Assembly (NCBI GenBank): GCA_018725205.1
Contig: QLUB01000070.1
Span: forward strand, 1 to 10,208
DNA from: a candidate division NPL-UPA2 bacterium
Lineage (GTDB): Bacteria; Bacillota; UBA994
Length of the DNA: 10,208 bases
Reading direction: 5' to 3'
The translations under genes were made by a program, and so were the position numbers. Shown one piece after another: positions 1-6,198 of this stretch (position 1 is its first letter; the number at the start of each line of letters is the position of its first letter). The notes below the pieces were generated by a model that saw nothing but the letters and a program-made list of their open reading frames with translations, did not search any database and had not been told where the DNA came from.

Positions 1-4
1 TTGG

Positions 5-51
5 CCGTAGCTCTCCCTCTCGGCGGTCACCTGACCGTAGCTCTCCCTCTC
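5..51. repeat. Two copies of a 17-bp direct repeat, period 30 bp
   Basis: CCGTAGCTCTCCCTCTC occurs at 5-21 and again at 35-51. The 30-bp period is ten codons, so the duplication keeps the hsdR frame and repeats the residues ERESYGQ on the minus strand. The downstream copy merges directly into the REP-like palindrome. Confidence 0.9.
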
Positions 52-76
52 CCGGCGGGAGAGGGCAGGGGTGAGG
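45..76. repeat. REP-like palindromic element
   Basis: CCCTCTCCC-GGC-GGGAGAGGG (45-65) is a 9-bp perfect stem with a 3-nt loop, followed by CAGGGGTGAGG (66-76). On the minus strand this gives the CTCACCCC...CCCTCTCCC...GGGAGAGGG pattern of dispersed elements common in several gamma- and betaproteobacteria. It sits inside hsdR start 3 without breaking the frame and no second copy is seen in the window. It could form a strong hairpin in the transcript but has no trailing U run. Confidence 0.7.
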
Positions 77-179
77 GCATCGCCGCCAGGCGATATGTCC
101 GGCCCCGATAGAACCAGATAGCCCAAGTCCTCCAGTCAGGCCAACGCGGCGGCTTCGACCTCGGACTCAGTAAAATATC

Positions 180-1958
180 TCATATCGTCACCTGCCGGAG
201 CAGCTCGAAACCACGCCGGATGATAGCCGCCATCAACTTTCGTCGCTCTATGAGGAATGCTTCATACGGCATCCCCTGCCATCCCAGCGGCAAAGCGTGG
301 AGCTCATGCATCCGAGCCCACTCGCCGGTGGAAAAGCGCTTTTCTACTTCCGGTACGTACTCTACGGGCGAAGCGTCCCTTATACTGATGTTTTCCGGCC
401 ACTCCAGCAAGGCAAAATTGGCTAACTGGTTAATTTTTTTGAGGTCCTTGACCCCCTGACCCTCAAGCCATCCACGGGGGAACAGATGATGGCGCTCAAG
501 CGCTTTTTTAACGGGTTTGAGAGCCGGGTCGAGCAAATCCGAGACCTTTTTGTGCGAAAACAGCACCGATGCGCCAAGCAGGTTCTGTGCTGCAATGAAA
601 GCGAATAGCCCGGGATTCCGTGCTGAGGAGGTGTCTAGGTAGGCTGGCAGGGTTACCGTCCAGAAGTCGCCCGTCAGTTGACTGGCCATCATCTCTTCCA
701 GGATGGAGGCAAACGAATTGCTGCACTTAGCCTCTCCTATGCGATTGAGGTCACTGTCCATCACCGTTTCCGGCGACCCGGTGTACCGCCCGGTCAGACT
801 TGCGGCGAAGAACCAGCGGCCGATCAGCTTCTGCAGCTGATACTCCGGCATATTAAAACGCCTTCGTCCAAGAAGATAAAAGACATAGGCGTACAACAGA
901 GTGGCTTGAGACGAAATCATCTCCGCGCTGCGGAAGCCCGCCCCGGTAAGGCAAGATAAAAACTGGTGCCAGCGCGTAAGATTCAACGCCTCCGCCTGCG
1001 CTTCCCGGAGCACCTTGAACTGGGCTTCGCGCCGCTCGTCGGAGAAGGCCTCGGTTTCTAAGTCTTTGCCGCGGAGAAGCTGGTACACGTTCTTTAGGCG
1101 CGCACGCTTGAATCCGAAAGCAACAGCCACGCGCAGCATCTGGTCAGGATCCGGCTGAATGAAGTAATTGAACGGCGAGGGCGGTGCATTATTGTCTGGA
1201 GCTTTACGCGCCAGGCGACAAAACTCCTCCAGCGCCGCACGGCCTTCGTCCCAAAACACAGACATAAGGGTGAGGATAAAGTCCGCCTGGTTCAGGCGTA
1301 CCCCCTCGCTGTTGATGCGCACAAAGATGTCGGCTACCTGCTCTTCATCCACCGTGGGCGCTATCTCCAGCGCCGTGAACGGGTAATTTTGCAGGTCAAA
1401 AAGCCGGTCAATGTTGTGGGCGATTCGTTCTTCGTCTTCATCACTGAGTACACCTTTTGCTTCCAAAGCTTTCAAAAAGACCTTGATCACCTGGAAGATC
1501 GGTTTGCCTGACGCCCAGATACTGGAGATGTCGGCGATCCACTCCGAATCACGCCTGATGGCTGCGTCCGCTACCTCGAATTTACCGTCCCGCGGCCGAA
1601 AGGCTATCTCGATCTGCCGTTCACGGTAATCACTGTCCAGCACCTTTTTGCCGCGAAACACCGCATAAAGTGAGGTCAGGCGCTGCTGCCCGTCCACGAT
1701 CAGGCGCGCCGGTACTTTGTGCTGCTTGGGGTCACGTCCGATCGGTTTAGTGCCGTTTGCCGCCGAGTTTTCCCAGAACAGCAGATAACCGACCGGAAAG
1801 CCGCGATACATCGAGTCAAGCAGATCGCGCACCTTCGTATTGGACCACACGAACGGCCGCTGGATATCCGGCAAGCCAATATCGCCGAACTCGATGTAAT
1901 GAAGCAGGCCGCTTAGATCATAGTCAACCTTCTTGAAACAGGTCTTAAGTTCGCTCAT
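180..1958 (-). CDS. DUF262 / HNH (GmrSD-like) restriction protein
   Basis: ATG 1958 has AGGAGG ~10 nt upstream. The 592-residue protein has an N-terminal DUF262 domain, a ParB/sulfiredoxin-like NTPase fold, shown by IGLPDIQRPFVWSN (27-40), RDLLDSMYRGFPVGYLLFW (44-62) and LIVDGQQRLTSLYAVF (86-101). A long helical middle follows. Near the end, ERHHLFPRG (488-496; H490, H491) with N510, N514 and N523 fits an HNH/DUF1524-type nuclease. This pairing is that of GmrSD type IV enzymes, which use nucleotides and cut modified (glucosylated or hydroxymethylated) phage DNA. Substrate here is inference. The stop overlaps the ATG of an hsdR start by 4 nt (ATGA), so it was or is translated together with hsdR. 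No disruption is seen. Confidence 0.88.
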   Translation of the reverse strand: MSELKTCFKKVDYDLSGLLHYIEFGDIGLPDIQRPFVWSNTKVRDLLDSMYRGFPVGYLLFWENSAANGTKPIGRDPKQHKVPARLIVDGQQRLTSLYAVFRGKKVLDSDYRERQIEIAFRPRDGKFEVADAAIRRDSEWIADISSIWASGKPIFQVIKVFLKALEAKGVLSDEDEERIAHNIDRLFDLQNYPFTALEIAPTVDEEQVADIFVRINSEGVRLNQADFILTLMSVFWDEGRAALEEFCRLARKAPDNNAPPSPFNYFIQPDPDQMLRVAVAFGFKRARLKNVYQLLRGKDLETEAFSDERREAQFKVLREAQAEALNLTRWHQFLSCLTGAGFRSAEMISSQATLLYAYVFYLLGRRRFNMPEYQLQKLIGRWFFAASLTGRYTGSPETVMDSDLNRIGEAKCSNSFASILEEMMASQLTGDFWTVTLPAYLDTSSARNPGLFAFIAAQNLLGASVLFSHKKVSDLLDPALKPVKKALERHHLFPRGWLEGQGVKDLKKINQLANFALLEWPENISIRDASPVEYVPEVEKRFSTGEWARMHELHALPLGWQGMPYEAFLIERRKLMAAIIRRGFELLRQVTI

Positions 1959-2041
1959 GAAAACGGTGCCTCCTTTTTTTCATCTATTCGTGAACTAGCG
2001 CTCCCCGTCCTGCACATGCAAGCCAACAGTCGTCTTGGCTG

Positions 2042-2149
2042 TTATTCATGAATAGCCCTGCAATTCAGAAAGCACTCTGTGGTAGACCTCACCTGCAGTT
2101 TGCCGGAAATAAGCTTCGGCCACAGCGTGTCGCACAGCCGCTGCGCCCA
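2042..2149 (-). pseudogene. hsdS: hsdS C-terminal fragment fused to hsdR stub 2
   Basis: In the frame ending at TAA 2044-2042 the sequence reads WAQRLCDTLWPKLISGKLQV and then 15 further residues. This is the extreme C-terminus of HsdS, as in IRDALLPKLISGELRV of the intact copy at ~7765-7815. No upstream part of hsdS is present. The join to hsdR stub 2 falls at a place where both families carry a similar RLRDxL motif (HsdR RLRDALARLNP, HsdS RLRDTLLPKL), which suggests recombination at short shared sequence. Its position just before the DUF262 gene says that gene arrived with an hsdS end on its upstream side. Confidence 0.7.
2043..2054. repeat. 12-bp perfect palindrome TATTCATGAATA with a related site at 1985
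   Basis: TATTCATGAATA is a perfect palindrome overlapping the stop of the hsdS fragment, upstream of the DUF262 gene. A near match, TATTCGTGAA, lies at 1985-1994, 58 bp away and about 30 bp before the gene's ATG. An AGCCAA...TTGGCT inverted repeat (2021-2040) lies between them. This could be a repressor-binding arrangement, but such short motifs also occur by chance. I see no convincing -35/-10 pair here. Confidence 0.25.
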
Positions 2150-2292
2150 CGCACGTCGCCAGAGTCGCGGTACTCAGCCCCAAGCATGTCCGGCGCGATG
2201 TTCTGGCCGTGGGCGGTCTGCCAAGCCAGTGTTTCGAGCCAGGCGAGGGTGGCTCCTTCGACGACGAACTCGGTCACGCCACAATCGGTCAT
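2150..2292 (-). pseudogene. hsdR: hsdR N-terminal stub 2, truncated after ~47 codons
   Basis: From ATG 2292 the frame reads MTDCGVTEFVVEGATLAWLE, then TAHGQNIAP, GAEYRDSGDV. This is the HsdR start pattern (TEx-VE-AxLAWLE-LG-GxxIAP---AERxxYGxV) but differs strongly from stubs 1 and 3, so it came from another hsdR lineage. After V47 (~2152) the frame turns to nonsense and stops at TGA 2089, while the -1 frame gives the end of HsdS. GSTOP-like decay is also seen in GYG replaced by DSG. The ATG overlaps the herA stop (ATGA), preserving the coupling an intact hsdR would have had. Confidence 0.75.
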
Positions 2293-4484
2293 CCACCTGC
2301 CCCCTTATCCTCTGCCTTGGTGGCGCCTTCCCACTGCTTGCAAATGCCCTCAACGTCCACTTTCAGAGCCCTATCGCTCACCCAATACCGATAGAACTTC
2401 GGGTCGCGACTTCTGGGCACCGGGCGCGCTTCGCGAATCTTGACCAGCGCGGGTGCAGGAACGCACTCGCCGAGAACGAGAGCCGTTTGCGGGGCAAGGG
2501 CCGGGATCTGCTCCAGCATCGGCCCGTAGATGCTGGGAACAATCTCCTTGAAGTAGCGCAGGTCTTCGGGGTTCTGAAGGCGGTGAACAATGAAGCTGCT
2601 ACATTGCGACAGCACCGTCTTCGAGAGTTCACTCGGCCGCTGGGAGGCAACGACCAGGCTCAAGCCATACTTCCGCCCCTCACGGGCAATGCGCTCAAAG
2701 ACGACGCGGGCGATCGACTCTTCCTCGGCGAAGCGCGGCTGCTGGATGTAGTTCTGTGCCTCCTCCAAGACGAGAACGACAGGGAGCGAGCCGCGCATTT
2801 CTTCACCGCCTTGCTCGCCAAGGCGCTGCAGGAACTCCAGGATCAGCCGACCGATCAGCGCGGTCACGTTCTCCAGCACCTCAGATGCAAGGAGGCTCAG
2901 ATCCAGGATAACGACATCGACGGCACTCGCGTTGGCCCGCTGTCGGTCGTAGAACGACAAGCGACCCCTCGGAACGTCGGCGTCGTTCGACAACGCAGCC
3001 TCCGAGGAGGCGCCGATGCCGAGCATATCGCGAAGAAACGTGGCCAGTGCGTGTGCCGGGTTGGGCAACGCCTCACCGACAGGGCCGAACAGGAAGTCGA
3101 ACCGCCGATCTGCCAGCAGGCGGTCGATGCGTAGCAGCATCGTCCCCGAGAAATCCCGCGCCCGCGCACCGCCCGACTCTTCGCGGCGGAGGACTTGCTC
3201 GATGTGGCGGGAGCGGAACTTCAGCTTGTCGAAGTGCGACGGCGCGTCCGCCGAGCGGCCTGTGCCGCCGGCACTCTCGCCGAGTTGCGTCACAGTCAGT
3301 TTTTCGTAGATAGGGCCGATGGCATCACGGATCGCCTTCCTCGCGTCAGCAGGAAGCACCTTGGGGTAGGTGTCTTTGTCGATGTGGACCTCGGCGGTCG
3401 TCGAGACGACGTCGAGCGCGGTCTCGACAGCCGCTTTGGTAAGGGAGTACGTGGCCTCCGAATCAGTCCACGCCGCGGTGAAGTCAACCTGCCCGATTAG
3501 TGTCTTGAGGCCATTTGCCACGTCCTTCACATCCTTGGATGTCTTCTCGTCCTTCCCCGAGAGCGACCAGATGCGGTTGATCTCGTGAACAAGTTCTTCA
3601 CGCAGGATGGCGAGCGGCGAGGCGCTGGGCGTGTCGTTGCGCGCGAGGCGCAGCGCCTCCAGGAGTACGGGTCGCTGCACGCCTTTGGACGCCTGAAAGA
3701 GCCGCACGAAGTCCTCGGCATTCATGAACCAGTACGGGATGACGAGGCGCTCGCCTGCCTTTCGGGGGTCAGACGGGATGTAGAGAGCCTTTCCGGAACC
3801 GACGTCCTCCCAAGCGCAACCGTCCTTCTGTTTCTGAAACGCCGTGCGATACTCGCCGTTGGTGTCCAAGATCACGAAGGTCGTTCGCTTCACGGCCGGC
3901 TGCTCACGAATCGACTGAATCAGGCTTGCGATCGTGCAGGACTTGCCTGAGCCGGTGCTGCCAAGGATGGCGGCGTGCTTGCCAAAGAAGGCATCGGGGT
4001 CGATCCTAATGGGACGGCCCTGCACGACAGCCGACTCTCCGATGGGGATGCAGAAGCCGGGTTTCTCCGGGTCAGCCAACGTGTTCCCGGTGGACCCGAT
4101 CGGTCCGAAGATCGCATCGAGATCGACCCGCGCTGCCAGATAGACGGGACTGTCGAGCACTGGAAAGAGCGAAACGCCCTGCCGGAACGAGTCGCCGTCG
4201 ATGGTGCCGATGAGCGTCGCCTTCATCAGGCGCCGGGCGGCTGGAAGCGCCACCATTGTCCGGTCGGCCTTCATCTCCGCCTCTTCGACCAGGACGACGC
4301 GCGTCACCATCGCCACGAGCCGCCGGGCGCCCACCGGGATGATCACGTAGGAGTTGATGCGCCCGACTTCCTGAGGGCCCTCGTAGGTACTCCGACTCAT
4401 CCCTTTGAGGTCGCGGTTCAACTCGATGCTGACCTGCGCCGTGTCCACGGCAACTACCCGGCCAATCTCGAAGTCAGTTGGCAT
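2289..4484 (-). CDS. herA: HerA-like hexameric ATPase/helicase, partner of the SIR2 protein
   Basis: ATG 4484 (MPTDFEIGRVVAVDTAQVSI) has AGGAGG 6-7 nt upstream. This 731-residue protein begins with a HAS-barrel-like beta domain (residues ~5-130), then the RecA-type core: Walker A GSTGSGKS (175-182), VILDTNGEY (204-212), Walker B VVLVLEEAQN (569-578, acidic E574/E575), a FERIAREGRKYGLSLVVASQRP segment (596-617) with likely arginine-finger residues, and HRLQNPEDLRYF (634-645). A ~200-residue, charged helical insert separates the Walker motifs, as in HerA/FtsK-superfamily proteins. In SIR2-HerA systems the ATPase hexamer scaffolds and regulates the NADase. The start overlaps the SIR2 stop, and the stop (TGA 2291-2289) overlaps the next ATG as ATGA, coupling it to an hsdR stub. 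The gene is visibly GC-rich. Confidence 0.92.
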   Translation of the reverse strand: MPTDFEIGRVVAVDTAQVSIELNRDLKGMSRSTYEGPQEVGRINSYVIIPVGARRLVAMVTRVVLVEEAEMKADRTMVALPAARRLMKATLIGTIDGDSFRQGVSLFPVLDSPVYLAARVDLDAIFGPIGSTGNTLADPEKPGFCIPIGESAVVQGRPIRIDPDAFFGKHAAILGSTGSGKSCTIASLIQSIREQPAVKRTTFVILDTNGEYRTAFQKQKDGCAWEDVGSGKALYIPSDPRKAGERLVIPYWFMNAEDFVRLFQASKGVQRPVLLEALRLARNDTPSASPLAILREELVHEINRIWSLSGKDEKTSKDVKDVANGLKTLIGQVDFTAAWTDSEATYSLTKAAVETALDVVSTTAEVHIDKDTYPKVLPADARKAIRDAIGPIYEKLTVTQLGESAGGTGRSADAPSHFDKLKFRSRHIEQVLRREESGGARARDFSGTMLLRIDRLLADRRFDFLFGPVGEALPNPAHALATFLRDMLGIGASSEAALSNDADVPRGRLSFYDRQRANASAVDVVILDLSLLASEVLENVTALIGRLILEFLQRLGEQGGEEMRGSLPVVLVLEEAQNYIQQPRFAEEESIARVVFERIAREGRKYGLSLVVASQRPSELSKTVLSQCSSFIVHRLQNPEDLRYFKEIVPSIYGPMLEQIPALAPQTALVLGECVPAPALVKIREARPVPRSRDPKFYRYWVSDRALKVDVEGICKQWEGATKAEDKGAGG

Positions 4485-5853
4485 CGGATCCCTCCTCGTT
4501 CTGAGCGCTGCCGGACTCAAGGTTAAGAGCGCGGAATGTCGCCAGCACCTTCTTGCGCACTTCCTCATCCCGCAGGTCCGGGAGAAGATGCTCGACAAAC
4601 CCCGAGATCGTCCCCAGGATCTTTCCTTTGGCAATCCAGGCGCGGCGATCCTTCTGCTCTCGGAGCTTAGCGACGAACTGACTCCTTGGATTGGGATCGA
4701 CGACGACCAGCGTAAAGCTCGGCACAGCTAGCGCCTGCCGAATGATCGCGTTCACGTGCTCGTCCCCGAAACCGTAGCCGATGACGAACAGCACCGACTG
4801 GGGCCGAACGAGGGTGCCCGCGAAGCGCCGGAACAGCTCGGAGTACGGCATGCCCAGCGTCTCGCCGTACTTGGCCGGCGTCGGATAGATCAGTAGCGGC
4901 TGCGTCCCCTCCGGATTGAACGCCGCCGAACGCACGCCGTAGGGGTCGTCGATCGATGGTTCGTTCGCCGTCCACGTGATGGAGCCGTGCAACTTGTAGA
5001 GGTGCAGGACCCGGTCGAAGCGGTGAACGCGGCCCTCGGTAGTCTCCGCCGGGAAGTAGAGATCTTGCTCGTAGCTTTCGGGCCGGAAGACGCGGCGTTG
5101 CGTGCCGACGAAACCGTCCAAGAGGACGACTCCTTCGGCGTCGGTGGCCTGCTCGACGAGCGTGTCGTAGTTGAGCGTGAAGACATTCACCCGCTTGAGG
5201 TTGAGCGGGCGGGTCAGGAGCTTGCGGACAAGAGTCTTGTAGGTCGTGAGGCCCAACTCCTTGCCGTCCACCGGCAGAAAACAGGCCCGCGCCAGGGCGC
5301 GCGTCGCGTGCATGAGGCACTTGTCGAGGTCGTCTGCTGTGACATCCACGGAGGGAGAGCCGTCCAAGCGCAATCGGCCGCCGGCTTCCGGCAGAGCCGA
5401 ACGCCAGCGGTGCAGCAGTGCGAGAACCTGCTCGAAGTTGACCGGTAGTGGTAGTACGCTCGGGTCGTCGCTGTCGCTCAGCTTGTCACGCCGTTTGAGG
5501 ATGGCGTCGCATTCGACCGGAACGCTGTCACCGCCCCCGGTCTGGCGCGTTGCAAGGTAGAACACCTTCAACCAGGGCGGCACACGGCCACACCGATTCC
5601 CCTGGTTTTGGAGTTTACGCTCGACTGCGAGCGGAACGGAACCTATCAGTTGGCCGCCGCAATCCACAGACGCTCCCGCGCCGAGCAGGAATGATACTGT
5701 CTCGGTCTTGAGCAGCGTGCCGATGCGGATACGGATGTCGGCAAGGGCTTTGTTAGTCTTGCTCGAATCGGATGCTGCCAAAATTACAACCTCTTCGCCG
5801 ATCTCGAAGTGATCGGCACAATCAGGGCCGATGCCGGAATCTTCCTCAGTCAT
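4474..5853 (-). CDS. SIR2-family NAD+-hydrolase-like protein of a SIR2-HerA defence pair
   Basis: ATG 5853 has AGGAGG 7 nt upstream. An upstream in-frame extension to 6063 has no site and overlaps the hsdR stub. The 459-residue protein carries the SIR2 Rossmann-fold signatures: FLLGAGASVDCGG (55-67, NAD-binding GAGAS), FTLNYDTLVE (225-234, with the NAD-site Asn228 and Asp230), KLHGS (287-291, catalytic-type His289) and IGYGFGDEHVN (358-368). Bacterial defence SIR2 proteins mostly degrade NAD+ after phage sensing and cause abortive infection. Paired with HerA, this matches the known SIR2-HerA (Nezha) system, in which the two proteins form one large complex. The stop lies 11 nt inside herA, indicating coupled translation. 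All key residues are present, so activity is expected. Confidence 0.9.
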   Translation of the reverse strand: MTEEDSGIGPDCADHFEIGEEVVILAASDSSKTNKALADIRIRIGTLLKTETVSFLLGAGASVDCGGQLIGSVPLAVERKLQNQGNRCGRVPPWLKVFYLATRQTGGGDSVPVECDAILKRRDKLSDSDDPSVLPLPVNFEQVLALLHRWRSALPEAGGRLRLDGSPSVDVTADDLDKCLMHATRALARACFLPVDGKELGLTTYKTLVRKLLTRPLNLKRVNVFTLNYDTLVEQATDAEGVVLLDGFVGTQRRVFRPESYEQDLYFPAETTEGRVHRFDRVLHLYKLHGSITWTANEPSIDDPYGVRSAAFNPEGTQPLLIYPTPAKYGETLGMPYSELFRRFAGTLVRPQSVLFVIGYGFGDEHVNAIIRQALAVPSFTLVVVDPNPRSQFVAKLREQKDRRAWIAKGKILGTISGFVEHLLPDLRDEEVRKKVLATFRALNLESGSAQNEEGSDAN

Positions 5854-6017
5854 GGGTCTCCCTCCTCGTATAATTTGATTGGAAACAGTTTCTTGCCAAT
5901 TAAGCGTATCCTTTGGGACAATCAACGCAGGTTGGTCAGGGTTCCTCTTTTTCCTCCCGTAGCATTGACTACTTTTGGTAGAGTGAGTCCTTGAGCTAAA
6001 TGTAGAGTTCTTACTCG
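5854..6017 (-). promoter_or_regulatory. AT-rich leader before the SIR2 gene with an interrupted inverted repeat
   Basis: This is the longest stretch in the window without a recognisable gene, although the tail of stub 1 reads through it to 5922. It is AT-richer than its surroundings. ATTGG (5878-5882) and CCAAT (5896-5900) form the arms of a 23-bp interrupted inverted repeat centred on GAAACAGTTTC (5882-5892). TTATAC lies just beyond it at the ribosome-binding site of the SIR2 gene. The layout could be a promoter/operator giving SIR2-HerA its own expression, but I see no good -35 at the right spacing. It is also the only place a small RNA could fit. Confidence 0.3.
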
Positions 6018-6197
6018 TGGGTTGAGGCGCTGCAGCGCCTGCCGCAGGCGGTGTGGAAGCCAAACCTGGCCGTAGTGCTCACGCTCGGCGGCCACCTCGC
6101 CGGTGGCGATCTCCGGCCCCGACAAAACTAGGTAGCCCATGTTCTCCAGCCAGGCCAGCGCAGCCTGCTCGACAGTGGATTCGGTGAAAGCGGCCAT
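5922..6197 (-). pseudogene. hsdR: hsdR N-terminal stub 1, truncated after ~60 codons
   Basis: From ATG 6197 the reading MAAFTESTVEQAALAWLENM, then GYLVLSGPEI, AEREHYGQV and HRLRQALQRLNP is the N-terminus of the type I motor/restriction subunit HsdR. Homology stops after LNP (position ~6018). The remaining 31 residues to TGA 5922 are unrelated and AT-richer. HsdR is normally ~800-1100 residues, and the PD-(D/E)xK nuclease and SF2 translocase domains are absent. The start itself is intact: AAAGG lies ~10 nt upstream inside the end of the reverse transcriptase gene, and only 1 nt separates that gene's stop from this ATG. The stub probably marks where a SIR2-HerA cassette joined the locus. Confidence 0.85.
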
Positions 6198-6198
6198 T

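Larger units (their letters stand above)
1..183 (-). pseudogene. hsdR: hsdR start 3: in-frame TGA at a conserved Trp, in-frame duplication, runs off the window
   Basis: ATG 183 overlaps the DUF262 stop. The frame reads MRYFTESEVEAAALA, then TGA (138-136) exactly where HsdR has the conserved Trp of ALAWLE, then LEDLGYLVLSGPDISPGG, an extra segment, and AERESYGQ up to the window edge. Apart from the stop the frame stays open, including through the REP-like palindrome. The extra segment repeats RERESYGQV/AERESYGQ because of a 30-bp duplication. TGA for TGG is a single-base nonsense change. The neighbouring genes end with TGA, so it is not a Trp codon in this organism. The rest of hsdR, if any, lies outside. 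It might still be made from an internal start, but I see no good one. Confidence 0.75.

Noticed and set aside
1..76. Repeats at the left edge as a CRISPR array
   Set aside because: Only two copies of a 17-bp repeat with a 13-nt gap that codes in frame. The pattern is a local duplication plus a REP-like palindrome.
136..138. TGA in hsdR start 3 read as Trp or selenocysteine
   Set aside because: The SIR2, herA, RT, hsdS and DUF262 genes all end with TGA, and selenocysteine has no role at this conserved Trp. A nonsense mutation or sequencing error is simpler.
2079..3134. Long plus-strand open frame (~351 codons) opposite herA
   Set aside because: It is antisense to a gene with clear Walker motifs, its protein is arginine-rich low-complexity with no motif, and it is what a GC-rich gene yields on the opposite strand.
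3975..4526. Plus-strand open frame of ~183 codons opposite the herA start
   Set aside because: Antisense shadow of herA. No ribosome-binding site or recognisable domain.
4667..5320. Second minus-strand frame of ~217 codons inside the SIR2 gene
   Set aside because: It overlaps a well-supported SIR2 frame carrying all catalytic motifs, and its product is rich in Arg/Ala/Gly without a motif.
5854..6063. N-terminal extension of the SIR2 protein to 6063
   Set aside because: It lacks a ribosome-binding site, overlaps hsdR stub 1 in another frame, and adds low-complexity residues. ATG 5853 has a strong AGGAGG.
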